Part shown: positions 17,107-25,679 of the stretch, piece after piece
Position numbering within the stretch: position 1 is the first letter of the stretch
Layout of the letters: every line of letters starts with the position of its first letter
From: Methylibium sp.
GTDB taxonomy: Bacteria; Pseudomonadota; Gammaproteobacteria; Burkholderiales; Burkholderiaceae_C
Length of the DNA: 64,000 bases
Reading direction: 5' to 3'
NCBI GenBank assembly: GCA_013824165.1
Contig: PNNH01000084.1
Location: 1 to 64,000, forward strand
Translations under genes and position numbers: made by a program
Notes under the pieces: generated by a model
Told to the model about the DNA's origin: nothing
Seen by the model: the letters and a program-made list of their open reading frames with translations, nothing else
Databases searched by the model: none

Positions 17107-18648
17107 TTAGCGGCTCAGGCCATAGAACATCACGGCGTCGTAGGCGGGGTTCAGCGCCACGCCCTTGACGGACTTGCGATGGATCACCCGGCCCTGCAGA
17201 TCGGCGACGAAGATCGCTGCCGCGTCATCGATCAGCAGCTGCTGGGCCTGTGAATACTTGGCGGTGGCCTGCGCCCGGTCGCGCGCTTCTTCGGCCACAC
17301 CTGCGTTGATCAGCGCGTCGTACTTGGGGTTGGCGTAGTGCGAGAGGTTGAACACCGCTGGCGACTCGCTGCGGAACAGGCCGATCAGCCAGTCCGACGG
17401 GGTGCCGTAGGTGGGCCACCATGTCATCGAGATCATGTTGGGCGCCGAGTCCAGCCGCTTGGCGTCGTCCCAGATCTTGCCCCAGGGGCCAGGGCGCAGT
17501 TCCAGCTGCACGCCGATCTTCTCCAGATTGGCCTTGAACAGCAGCAGCGAGTTCTTGTATTCCTCGCTGGTGCCGACATAGCTGGCGGCGATCTTCCACT
17601 GCGACTGCGGCAGGCCCGAGGCCTCCAACAGCTTGCGCGCCTGCTGCAGATCCAGGCGCGGCATCTTCAGCCGCGCATCGTGGCCCCACATGGTCGACGG
17701 GATCAGGCCGGTGGCCGCGCTGGCGCCGCCCTCGTAGATCTTGTCGGCAACGCCCTTGTAGTCCCAGGCATGGGCAAGCGCCTGGCGGAACTTGAGGTTG
17801 TTGGTGGGCGCCTTCTGCGTGTTGATCAGGAACTGCGTGTTGCGCCACGAGGGGCCGCGCAGCACCGCGATCTTGGGATCGCGCGCCAGCGCCTTCACCA
17901 GATCGGCGGCCGGCAGCGTGACGATGTCGGCCTCGCCCGAGCGGATCAGCTGCGCCTGGGTGGAGGCTTCCTGCACCAGCTTCAGCTTGACCTGGCTGAA
18001 CTGGCCCGGCTTCCAGCCGCCCCAGTAGCCGTCGAAGCGTTCCAGCGCCACTTCCTGGCCGCGCGTCCACTTGCGCACCTGGTAAGGCCCGGTGCCGGCG
18101 GCATTGCCCTGGTTGAACCAGTCGGTGCCGGCGGCCATCGCCTTGGGCGAGACCATATAGGCCGCATATTGCGACGAGGCAATCAGGTCCACCGCTGTGG
18201 GCACCTTTGTGCGGATGACCAGCGTATGGGCGTCGGGCGTGCTGATGGACTGGACGTTGTCCCAGATGAATGCCGAGCCCTTGGCCAGCTTCTTGGTGCG
18301 CTCGATCGAGGCTTTGGCGGCGGCGGCGTCGAAGGGCTCACCGTCGTGGAACTTGACGCCCTGGCGCAGCGTGAAGCGCCACTCCAGCCCATCCTTGCTG
18401 ACGCTCCAGGCGGTGGCCAGCGCCGGGCGCAGCGCCGAGCCCCCGCCGGCTTTCGAGTCATACCAGACCAGCGGCTCGTAGACATTGCTCAGCAGGATGA
18501 CCTCGGTCGACGCCGCGATGGCGGGGTCCCAGTCCTTGATGTCCGCGTACATGGCGTACACCAGCGGCCGGTCGGCCTGTGCCATCGCGATGCCACCGAG
18601 GCTCAGACTGGCGACCAGCGCCACGGCCCATTTTCTTAGGTGTTTCAT
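17107..18648 (-). CDS. Peptide/nickel-type ABC transporter solute-binding protein (family 5)
   Basis: The 513-residue product has a Sec signal peptide (MKHLRKWAVALVASLSLGGI, cleavage after AMAQA) without a lipobox cysteine. The body shows family-5 hallmarks: VYEPLVWYD near the N-terminus, LRPALATAWSVSKDGLEWRF and LRQGVKFHDGEPFDA, typical of DppA/OppA-type proteins. The ATG at 18648 has AGAGGAG directly upstream. The binding protein is divergent from its presumed permease and ATPase genes (18993 onward), which lack one of their own. The TonB receptor gene follows it. The ligand cannot be read from sequence; family members bind peptides, nickel, opines and other small amides. Confidence 0.92.
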   Translation of the reverse strand: MKHLRKWAVALVASLSLGGIAMAQADRPLVYAMYADIKDWDPAIAASTEVILLSNVYEPLVWYDSKAGGGSALRPALATAWSVSKDGLEWRFTLRQGVKFHDGEPFDAAAAKASIERTKKLAKGSAFIWDNVQSISTPDAHTLVIRTKVPTAVDLIASSQYAAYMVSPKAMAAGTDWFNQGNAAGTGPYQVRKWTRGQEVALERFDGYWGGWKPGQFSQVKLKLVQEASTQAQLIRSGEADIVTLPAADLVKALARDPKIAVLRGPSWRNTQFLINTQKAPTNNLKFRQALAHAWDYKGVADKIYEGGASAATGLIPSTMWGHDARLKMPRLDLQQARKLLEASGLPQSQWKIAASYVGTSEEYKNSLLLFKANLEKIGVQLELRPGPWGKIWDDAKRLDSAPNMISMTWWPTYGTPSDWLIGLFRSESPAVFNLSHYANPKYDALINAGVAEEARDRAQATAKYSQAQQLLIDDAAAIFVADLQGRVIHRKSVKGVALNPAYDAVMFYGLSR

Positions 18649-18992
18649 TCGCTCCTCTTTTTCCCAACTTTGTGTTCGGTGCTCGCCATCGGGGCGGATG
18701 CGGCCCGGTGGCGATTGTGGTGACCCGGCTTGAATCACGATGTGCGGATTTTTCCGTTGTGACAGGGGCTTGACTATTCCCTGCGCGGGGTGCCCCCTGC
18801 GGGGGGTGTGCTGCGGCCGGCCGAACTGCCCTCTCCGGGGGCTTGCCCGCAGCATCAGGGTTTCTCAGTAACCCACTGGTGGGGCCGCTGCGTGGGCGTA
18901 GCGCGGCAGGGGCCTCACTCGCGAGAATTGCGCCCAGCGACGAGGCTGCCTGTCACCGGCAGCCGCGCACACAAACGAGGAAGCACATAGGG
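18649..18992. other. 344-nt divergent intergenic region of the ABC import locus
   Basis: This is the only gene-free stretch over 300 bases. It must hold promoters for the solute-binding protein (minus) and the permease (plus), but no pair of sigma-70 boxes is convincing. It contains a GC-rich hairpin CCCCC-TGC-GGGGG at 18793-18805 and a perfect 7-bp stem-loop, GGCTGCC-tgtcacc-GGCAGCC, at 18944-18964, which ends 28 nt before the permease start. The rest is GC-rich with no codon-like bias I could follow. Confidence 0.6.
18944..18964 (+). promoter_or_regulatory. Leader stem-loop before the permease operon
   Basis: A perfect inverted repeat (GGCTGCC at 18944-18950 and GGCAGCC at 18958-18964, 7-nt loop) lies in what would be the 5' leader of the permease message. 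No T-run follows, so it is not a standard terminator. It could be an operator or a leader structure. The function is inference. Confidence 0.35.
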
Positions 18993-20006
18993 ATGTTGGT
19001 TTATCTGGCGAAGAGAGGGGCCGCGCTGCTGGCCATCGTGCTGGGGGTGATGGCGCTGGTATTCATCGCCAGTCGCGTGCTGCCCAGCTCGCCGGTGGAG
19101 ATGGCGCTGGGCGCCAAGCCCACCGCGCAGCAGATTGCGCAGGCCCGCGCCGAGCTGGGCCTGGACCGGCCGCTGCCCGAGCAGTTCGCACGCTTTGCGC
19201 TGCGCGCCGTGCAGGGTGATCTGGGTCAGAGCCTGCGCACCGGCCAGCCGGTGGCCAGCGAGATCCTCGGCCGCTTTGCCGCCACCGCCGAACTGGTAAC
19301 GCTGGCCCTGCTGGTGGCGGTGGCGCTGGGCGTGCCGCTGGGCGTGTGGAGCGCCGCGCGCCGCGGCCGGCTGTTCGACCGCCTGAGCCGCGCGTCCTCG
19401 GTGTCGATGCTGGCGGTGCCGGTGTTCTTTCTGGGAATCCTGCTGCAGCTGGTGTTCTACGGGCAGCTGCAGTGGCTGCCGCTGCAGGGCCGCATCGATT
19501 CGGACCTGCTGCTGGACACACCGTTCGACAGCGTGACCGGCTTCTTCCTGATCGACACGCTGATCGCCGGCGATATGGCGGCCTTTCGCAGCGCGCTGCA
19601 ACACCTGGCGCTGCCGGTGACGGCGCTGGCCGCGGCCTCGCTGGCGGTGGTGATGCGCACCACCCGCAACGTGATGGCCGAGGTGCTGCAGACCGACTAT
19701 GTGCGCACCGCGCGCGCCTACGGCATGGGGCCGCAGCGTCTGCTGTTCGGCTTCGCGCTGCGCGCCGCGATGCTGCCGCTGCTGACCGTAATCGGCCTGA
19801 CCTACGGTTTCATGCTGGGCGGCAGCGTGATCGTCGAATACGTGTTCGACTGGCCCGGCATCGGCGGCTACATCGTCGAGTCTGTGGTGACCAACGACTT
19901 TCCCGCGGTGATCGGCGTGACCCTGCTGGTGTCCACCGTCTACCTGCTGATCAACCTGGTCATCGACCTGCTGTATTTCGCAATGGACCCGCGTCTGTCG
20001 CCCTGA
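18993..20006 (+). CDS. ABC transporter permease, DppB/OppB type
   Basis: The 337-residue product is an inner-membrane permease of the oligopeptide/dipeptide/nickel class with about six membrane helices. It shows the cytoplasmic EAA-like loop YVRTARAYGMGPQRLLFGFA and the C-terminal VEYVFDWPGIGGYIVESV typical of DppB. ATG at 18993 is chosen because GAGGAAGC lies upstream and the protein begins with the classic short N-terminal tail and first helix (MLVYLAKRGAALLAIVLGVM). It opens a five-gene plus-strand operon with spacing of 7 nt or overlaps. Confidence 0.93.
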   Translation: MLVYLAKRGAALLAIVLGVMALVFIASRVLPSSPVEMALGAKPTAQQIAQARAELGLDRPLPEQFARFALRAVQGDLGQSLRTGQPVASEILGRFAATAELVTLALLVAVALGVPLGVWSAARRGRLFDRLSRASSVSMLAVPVFFLGILLQLVFYGQLQWLPLQGRIDSDLLLDTPFDSVTGFFLIDTLIAGDMAAFRSALQHLALPVTALAAASLAVVMRTTRNVMAEVLQTDYVRTARAYGMGPQRLLFGFALRAAMLPLLTVIGLTYGFMLGGSVIVEYVFDWPGIGGYIVESVVTNDFPAVIGVTLLVSTVYLLINLVIDLLYFAMDPRLSP

Positions 20007-20013
20007 GTTGCTG

Positions 20014-20940
20014 ATGAGTGCCTTGATGACCCCTTCTGAACACACTGCGGCGCCCGCGCCGGCTGCGGCCGAGGCCGAGGCCGAAGCCGGGCCGCGCGCC
20101 TGGCAGGCCTGCGGCACCTGGCTGCGCCGGCATGCGCCGATCGCGGCGGCGGCCGGCCTGCTGCTGGCCATGCTGCTGGCCAGCCTGCTGGCGCCCTGGC
20201 TGCCGGTGGCTGATCCGACAGCCATCGACCTGTCCGTCAAGCTGCTGCCGCCGAGCGCGGCGCACTGGTTCGGCACCGACGCGCTGGGCCGCGACATCTT
20301 TGCCCAGGTGCTGCACGGCGCGCGCATCTCGCTGCTGATCGGCCTGGGCGTGGTGCTGGTGGCGCTGGCCATCGGCGTGCCGCTGGGCCTGGTGGCCGGT
20401 TATGCGGGCGGCCGCGTGGACAGCGTGCTGATGCGCATCTCCGACCTGTTTCTGGCCTTCCCGCCGCTGCTGCTGCCCATCATGCTGGTGGCGATGATGG
20501 GGCCGGGGCTGGAGAACGCGATGCTGGCGGTGGCGGTGTCCTGGTTCCCCTGGTATGCGCGCATCGCGCGGGCCGCGGCGATGAGCGTGAAGGCCGAGAA
20601 CTACATCGTTTCGGCACGCGCCTTCGGGGCTTCGCATGCCCGCATCATCTGGCGCCATGTGCTGCCCAATTGCAGCACGCCCATCATCGTGCAGGCCAGC
20701 CTGGACTTCGGCTACGCCATCCTCACCACCGCCTCGCTAGGCTTCATCGGCCTGGGCGCCACGCCGCCAACGCCGGAGTGGGGTCTGATGATCTCGAACG
20801 CGCGCTCGGTGTTTCTCGAATACTGGTGGACGGCGGCCTTCCCCGGCGCGGCGATCTTCCTGGCGGTGATGGCCGCCAATCTGCTCGGCGACGGCCTGCG
20901 TGATCTGCTGGATCCCAAGCATGAAGGGAGGCTGGCATGA
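20014..20940 (+). CDS. ABC transporter permease, DppC/OppC type
   Basis: The 308-residue product carries the usual DppC features: an N-terminal cytoplasmic tail (here Ala/Glu-rich), a first helix (about residues 40-60), the periplasmic segment HWFGTDALGRDIFAQVLHGA, and the EAA loop YIVSARAFGASHARIIWRHV. It pairs with the DppB-type permease to form the membrane channel. The ATG at 20014 is 7 nt after the preceding stop; a second ATG at 20026 is possible. Its stop overlaps the next start by four bases (ATGA). Confidence 0.93.
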   Translation: MSALMTPSEHTAAPAPAAAEAEAEAGPRAWQACGTWLRRHAPIAAAAGLLLAMLLASLLAPWLPVADPTAIDLSVKLLPPSAAHWFGTDALGRDIFAQVLHGARISLLIGLGVVLVALAIGVPLGLVAGYAGGRVDSVLMRISDLFLAFPPLLLPIMLVAMMGPGLENAMLAVAVSWFPWYARIARAAAMSVKAENYIVSARAFGASHARIIWRHVLPNCSTPIIVQASLDFGYAILTTASLGFIGLGATPPTPEWGLMISNARSVFLEYWWTAAFPGAAIFLAVMAANLLGDGLRDLLDPKHEGRLA

Positions 20941-21920
20941 GCCGACAAGGTCTGGTGATCGAAGCCCTGAGCCTGCGCATCGGCGCCGGCACGCCGCTGC
21001 GCGAATGCTCGCTGGCCGTGCGGCCGGGCGAGGTGGTCGGCCTGGTGGGCGAATCGGGCAGCGGCAAGTCGCTCACCGCGCTGGCCTGCCTGGGCCTGAT
21101 GCCGCCGCAGACTCGTGCGTCGGGATCCATCCACATCGGCGACACCGCGGTGCTGGGCGCCGACGAGGCCGCGCTGCGCCGCCTGCGCGGCAAGCGCCTG
21201 GCGATGATCTTCCAGAACCCGCTCAGCGCGCTGAACCCCTTCTTCACGATCGGGCGCCAGCTGCTGGATGTGGTGGGCACGCATTTCCCTCAGGAGGCGC
21301 GGGCGGCACGGCAGCAGCGCGTGCGCCAGGCGCTGGAGCGGGTGCAGCTGGGCGCGGCCTTTGCCGAGCGCTATCCGCATCAGATGTCCGGCGGCCAGCT
21401 GCAGCGCGCCATGATCGCGATGGCCATCGCCTGCGAGCCCGAGGTGCTGATTGCTGACGAGCCGACCACCGCGCTAGACGTGACCGTGCAGGCCCGCATC
21501 ATGCGGCTGCTCAAGGAGCTGACCGGCCAGGGCATGGGCCTGCTGCTGATCTCGCACGACCTGGCCCTGGTTTCGCAGGTGGCTGACCGCGTCTACGTGA
21601 TGTATGCGGGCCGCACCGTCGAGTCTGGCCCCACGCGCGAGCTGATGGCCTCGGCCTCGCATCCCTACACCGCCAGCCTGCTAAAGGCGCAGCCCCGGCT
21701 GGGCGATATGCAGCGCCGCCTGCCGGTGATCGAGGGTCAGGTCTTGCCCGCGACCGCGCAGCCGCAAGGCTGCGTGTTCCGCGAGCGCTGCCGCCGCGCG
21801 GTGGACGCCTGCGCACGCAGCCTGCCGCCGACCGTGCGGCTGCGTGCCGGCAGCCATGTCGAATGCCACCACCCCATCCTGCCGGTGCTGCAAGCCGCGG
21901 AGGCCAGCCATGTCTACTGA
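20937..21920 (+). CDS. ABC transporter ATP-binding protein, DppD/OppD type
   Basis: The 327-residue product has Walker A GESGSGKS, signature MSGGQLQR, Walker B VLIADEPTTALD and the H-loop ISHDLAL. The C-terminal ~60 residues form the oligopeptide-transporter tail, with the cysteine cluster GCVFRERC...C that in some relatives holds an iron-sulfur cluster. It overlaps the upstream permease by 4 nt and the next ATPase by 11 nt, so the genes are translationally coupled. With its partner ATPase it would drive import by the two permeases. Confidence 0.93.
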   Translation: MSRQGLVIEALSLRIGAGTPLRECSLAVRPGEVVGLVGESGSGKSLTALACLGLMPPQTRASGSIHIGDTAVLGADEAALRRLRGKRLAMIFQNPLSALNPFFTIGRQLLDVVGTHFPQEARAARQQRVRQALERVQLGAAFAERYPHQMSGGQLQRAMIAMAIACEPEVLIADEPTTALDVTVQARIMRLLKELTGQGMGLLLISHDLALVSQVADRVYVMYAGRTVESGPTRELMASASHPYTASLLKAQPRLGDMQRRLPVIEGQVLPATAQPQGCVFRERCRRAVDACARSLPPTVRLRAGSHVECHHPILPVLQAAEASHVY

Positions 21921-22884
21921 TCAAGCCGTCATCGAGGTGCGCGGCCTGCGCAAGAGCTATCCGGGCCGCAGCGGCGGCCGCGTGCAGGCGCTGGCGGGGC
22001 TGGACTTCGTGCTGCCGCCCGGCCGCTCTCTGGCCATCGTCGGCGAGTCCGGCAGCGGCAAGACCACCGCAGCGCTGTGCATCGCCAAGCTGGCGCTGGC
22101 CGATGCCGGCCAGGTGCTGCTGTCGGGCGCCGACATCCTGGCCGCCGGCTCGCGCGAAACAGTGGCGCTGCGCCGCCAGTTCGGCGTCGTTCTGCAGAAC
22201 CCGCTGACCGCGCTGGACCCGCGCGTGCGCATCTGGCGCAGCGTGGCCGAGCCGCTGCAGGTGCATGAGTCCGACTTGTCGGCCGCGCAGCTGCGCGAGC
22301 GGGCGCTGGCGATGCTGGCGCGCGTGGGCCTGTCGGAAGCGATGGCCGAGCGCCTGCCGCATCAGCTTTCGGGCGGGCAGCTGCAGCGCGCGGTGATCGC
22401 GCGCGCGCTGATCCTGAGGCCGCGCCTGGTGATCCTGGACGAGCCTACTTCGGCGCTTGATGTCTCGGTGCAGGCCCAGGTACTGAACCTGCTGTGCGAC
22501 CTGCGCGACGAGTTCCGCCTGAGCTATCTGTTCATCACCCACAACCTGGCGCTGGTGGAGATCCTGGCGCATGAGGTGCTGGTGATGTACGGCGGCGCGG
22601 TGGTCGAGCGCGGACCGGTGCACCAGGTCTTCGGCGCGCCGCGCCATCCCTATACCGCCGAGCTGCTGGCCGCGGTGCCGGGTCAGCCGACGCTGCCCGC
22701 CACCGATGCCGCACCGCTGGCGCTGCCCGATGCCGGCCCGGCCCGCCAGGGTTGCGCCTACCGTCCGCGCTGCGCGCAGGCGCGCCCGCTGTGCGCCGAG
22801 GCTGTGCCCGAGGCGGCCAGCGGCGAACGCCTGGCGGCCTGTCATTTCCCTCTCGAACGCCCTCACGGAGCTTCCCCGCAATGA
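21910..22884 (+). CDS. ABC transporter ATP-binding protein, DppF/OppF type
   Basis: The 324-residue product has Walker A GESGSGKT, signature LSGGQLQR, Walker B LVILDEPTSALD and the C-terminal GCAYRPRC cysteine tail of oligopeptide-type ATPases. ATG at 21910 places an 11-nt overlap with the DppD-type gene; the longer frame to 21844 would be an implausible extension. It overlaps the downstream amidase gene by 4 nt, tying that enzyme to the transporter. Confidence 0.93.
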   Translation: MSTDQAVIEVRGLRKSYPGRSGGRVQALAGLDFVLPPGRSLAIVGESGSGKTTAALCIAKLALADAGQVLLSGADILAAGSRETVALRRQFGVVLQNPLTALDPRVRIWRSVAEPLQVHESDLSAAQLRERALAMLARVGLSEAMAERLPHQLSGGQLQRAVIARALILRPRLVILDEPTSALDVSVQAQVLNLLCDLRDEFRLSYLFITHNLALVEILAHEVLVMYGGAVVERGPVHQVFGAPRHPYTAELLAAVPGQPTLPATDAAPLALPDAGPARQGCAYRPRCAQARPLCAEAVPEAASGERLAACHFPLERPHGASPQ

Positions 22885-23735
22885 GCAAGATTTCCATCGC
22901 CGGCTTGCAGCTGGCCCTGCCCTATGGCGACAACCGGGACACCATCGAGCGCGAGATCGCGTCGACCATGGCACGCTTTCCCTGGGTGAATATGGTGATG
23001 CTGGCCGAACTGGCCGCCTTCGGTCCGGAAACACGTTTCGCCGAGGCCATGCCTGGCGAGTCCGAGCGGCGCTTCCAGGCGCTGGCGCGTCAGCACGGTA
23101 TCTGGCTGATCCCGGGCTCAAGCTATGAGCTCTCCGACGGCAAGATCTTCAACACCACGCCGGTCATCAACCCGGACGGCGAAGTGATCGCGCGCTACCG
23201 CAAGATGTATCCCTTCCGCCCCTACGAGGCGGGTGTCGAAGGCGGGCGCGAGCCGGTGGTGTTCGACATCCCTGGCGTGGGCCGCTTCGGCGTGTCGATC
23301 TGCTACGACGGCTGGTTCCCGGAGACCACGCGTGCGATGGTCTGCGACGGAGCCGAAGTGATCCTGCATCCCACGATGACCGGCACCATCGACCGCGAGG
23401 AAGAGCTGGTGATCGCGCGCGCCAACGCCATCATGAACCAGTGCTATTTCTTCGACGTCAACAACGCCGGCCGGCTGGGCAACGGCAAGTCCATCGTGGC
23501 CGGCCCCAATGGCGAAGTGCTGCACCAGGCCGGCCAGGAGCAGGAGATTTTCCCGCTGACGCTGGACCTGAACGTGGTGCGCGATGCGCGTGAGAACGGC
23601 ATCAAGGGCCTGGGCCAGGTGCTCAAGTCCTTCCGCGATGCGCGCATGGACTTTCCTTGCTACGCCGCTGACGCGCCAGCCTCGCCTTATCTGGATGCCC
23701 TCGGTCCGCTGGAGCTGCGCAGCCGCGCCAAGTAA
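22881..23735 (+). CDS. Carbon-nitrogen hydrolase (nitrilase superfamily), amidase-like
   Basis: The 284-residue product has the nitrilase-superfamily triad: Glu43 (MLAELAAF), Lys108 (YRKMYPFRP) and Cys141 (VSICYDGWFPE). The fold and length match amidases that cleave C-N bonds of amides, such as aliphatic amidase or formamidase relatives. No signal peptide is present, so it acts in the cytoplasm, on a substrate after import. Its start overlaps the upstream ATPase stop by 4 nt. This coupling suggests the transporter brings in an amide-bearing compound that is opened by this enzyme. The exact amide is unknown. Confidence 0.85.
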   Translation: MSKISIAGLQLALPYGDNRDTIEREIASTMARFPWVNMVMLAELAAFGPETRFAEAMPGESERRFQALARQHGIWLIPGSSYELSDGKIFNTTPVINPDGEVIARYRKMYPFRPYEAGVEGGREPVVFDIPGVGRFGVSICYDGWFPETTRAMVCDGAEVILHPTMTGTIDREEELVIARANAIMNQCYFFDVNNAGRLGNGKSIVAGPNGEVLHQAGQEQEIFPLTLDLNVVRDARENGIKGLGQVLKSFRDARMDFPCYAADAPASPYLDALGPLELRSRAK

Positions 23736-23771
23736 GAGCCCTGCGCGCTTGCGCGCGCCACGCGGAGAACC

Positions 23772-25646
23772 ATGATGGAACACCTGAGAACGGTCGGCAT
23801 GGCCGCCGTGGCAGCGCTGACCCTGGGCCTGACGGGCTGTGGCGGCGCGAGCGGAGTGGCCGCGACCCCTGTACCGGCGCCAGCACCAGCACCAGCACCA
23901 GCACCCGTGCCAGTGCCAGTGCCAGTGCCAGTGCCCAGCCCGGGTCCCTTCGACACTCTGAGCGGCAACGGTCAAGTCGCACGCACCCTGCTCACGCCGG
24001 GCGCCTTGGCTCCGGAGGCAGCCCGGGCGGCGGGGCCGATCGATTTCTCCGCCTATGCGCTGCCGGTGTCGGCTGCCCATCCGACCCAGGTCCTGCGTGG
24101 CCTGATCAGCCTGCGAGGCACCGAGACGGATGGCGGCTTCGCGGTGGTGCTCGACAGCCATGGCTACGCCACGGCGGCGGGCAGCCGCCGCAAGCAACTG
24201 CCGCCATTTGCCTTCCAGTTCGTGCAGACCGGCAGTCATCTGGTGCCGCTGCAGCGCGGCCTGAACGCCAGCAGCCATCCGGACTGGGAATACCTGTTGA
24301 TGCCTGGCCGGGTGTGGAACGAGGCGGGCGATGCGGGCTTCAGCCGCGTGGCCCTGCCGTTCGCGCTGCTGGAGAAGAACCAGAACTGCGTACACAACGG
24401 CGTGCTGAGCTTTCTCTTCAAGTCGGACGGTTCGATCTCCAAGGTGGCCTATCAGATCGCGTCCGAGACCTGTGCCTATTTCAAGGCCGACTTCTGGGGC
24501 GTGCTTGAGGCGAGCTATCAGCCGCAGGAACTGGCTGACGCAGCCGCCGTGGCGGCGGCCTACCAGGCCGAGCTTGCGGCGCGCCTGCCCGTCAAGCCGC
24601 TGAGCGCGCTGGCTGGCGACCACCCTGGCGCATCCATCAACGTGGCCAAGCTGCTGGCACCCTACACGACCGACGCACAGCATGTGACGACGGTCGGGTT
24701 CATCAGTAAGGGCATCCATTACCGCGGCGGCTGCACCACGCGCCGTGGCGAGTACCCGTTCTGTGATCAGCTCGTGCTGCCGAGCTACTCGACGGCCAAG
24801 TCGGCCTTTGCCGGGCTGGCGCTGATGCGGCTGGAATCCCGCTACCCCGGCACTGCCAAGCTCAAGCTCAGCGATCTCGTGCCGGAGTGCGCGCCAGCTC
24901 GTTGGGGCGATGTCAGCATCGAGCATGCGCTGGACATGGCCACTGGCAACTACAGCTCCGCCGCCTACGAGGCGGATGAGAACTCGGCCGACATGGCGCC
25001 GTTCTTCGGCGGCCTGACACATCAACAGAAGATCGGGTTTGCCTGCAATCAGTATTCGCGTCAGGCCAGCCCGGGCAGTCAATGGGTCTATCACACCAGC
25101 GACACCTATCTGGCCGGCACGGCGATGAATGCCGCGCTGCGGCGGCGCGAGGGGCCCGGCCGGGACATCTACACCGACACCCTGGTGGGCGATGTCTGGA
25201 GTGCCCTGCGCCTTAGCCCAGCCGCCCGCCAGACGCGCCGCAGCGCTGACGCGGTGGCTCAGCCCTTCGCGGGCTACGGGCTCTACTTCACGCCCGACGA
25301 TGTGGCGAAGATAGGCAGCTTCATCGGTGTGGCCAAGGGGCAGCATGCGGGTGCGCCACTGCTGGACAGCGGCATGCTCAATGCCGCGCTTCAGCTCAAC
25401 CCGGCTGACCCAGGCCTGAGCCCTGGCAAGGACCTGCGCTACAACAACGGGTTCTGGGCTCTCAACGTCAAGAGCTACATAGGTTGCAGCGCCGACCGCT
25501 ATGTGCCCTTCATGTCAGGCTTCGGCGGCATCACCGTGGCGCTGCTGCCCAACGATACGGTCTACTACATCTTTAGCGACAATCACACCTACTACTGGGT
25601 GGATGCGGTGGTGGAGTCCAACAAGATCCGCCCGGTCTGCCAGTGA
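23772..25646 (+). CDS. Beta-lactamase-like serine hydrolase lipoprotein
   Basis: The 624-residue product has a lipoprotein signal (lipobox LTGC, Cys23), then a Pro-Ala/Pro-Val repeat linker (about residues 33-58) and a large extracytoplasmic domain. The S-x-x-K motif S340-T-A-K343 (in LPSYSTAKSAF) and a Y-x-S segment (YHTSDTYLAG) mark the serine beta-lactamase/penicillin-binding class-C superfamily. The N-terminal ~280 residues before this are of no family I know. It starts 37 nt after the amidase stop and may belong to the same transcript. Possible roles are esterase, peptidase or cell-wall enzyme; resistance to beta-lactams is not implied. Two start codons (ATGATG) exist; the first is used. 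Confidence 0.7.
   Translation: MMEHLRTVGMAAVAALTLGLTGCGGASGVAATPVPAPAPAPAPAPVPVPVPVPVPSPGPFDTLSGNGQVARTLLTPGALAPEAARAAGPIDFSAYALPVSAAHPTQVLRGLISLRGTETDGGFAVVLDSHGYATAAGSRRKQLPPFAFQFVQTGSHLVPLQRGLNASSHPDWEYLLMPGRVWNEAGDAGFSRVALPFALLEKNQNCVHNGVLSFLFKSDGSISKVAYQIASETCAYFKADFWGVLEASYQPQELADAAAVAAAYQAELAARLPVKPLSALAGDHPGASINVAKLLAPYTTDAQHVTTVGFISKGIHYRGGCTTRRGEYPFCDQLVLPSYSTAKSAFAGLALMRLESRYPGTAKLKLSDLVPECAPARWGDVSIEHALDMATGNYSSAAYEADENSADMAPFFGGLTHQQKIGFACNQYSRQASPGSQWVYHTSDTYLAGTAMNAALRRREGPGRDIYTDTLVGDVWSALRLSPAARQTRRSADAVAQPFAGYGLYFTPDDVAKIGSFIGVAKGQHAGAPLLDSGMLNAALQLNPADPGLSPGKDLRYNNGFWALNVKSYIGCSADRYVPFMSGFGGITVALLPNDTVYYIFSDNHTYYWVDAVVESNKIRPVCQ
23880..23935 (+). repeat. Hexanucleotide repeats coding a PAPA/PVPV linker
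   Basis: Near-perfect 6-bp units (GCACCA, then GTGCCA) run head to tail inside the lipoprotein gene and encode Pro-Ala and Pro-Val dipeptides. Because the unit is 6 bp, gain or loss keeps the frame and only changes linker length. It would be a flexible spacer between the lipid anchor and the domain. Confidence 0.85.
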
Positions 25647-25679
25647 GCGGGCGCGGTGCCGGCTTGCGGTAGCAGCGGC

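Noticed and set aside
18793-18805. CCCCC-TGC-GGGGG hairpin as a terminator
   Set aside because: It has a 3-nt loop and no T-run, and lies in a divergent promoter region where a terminator is not needed.
23118-25346. 742-codon minus-strand frame through the amidase and serine hydrolase genes
   Set aside because: No domain, and both genes have clear family motifs on the plus strand.
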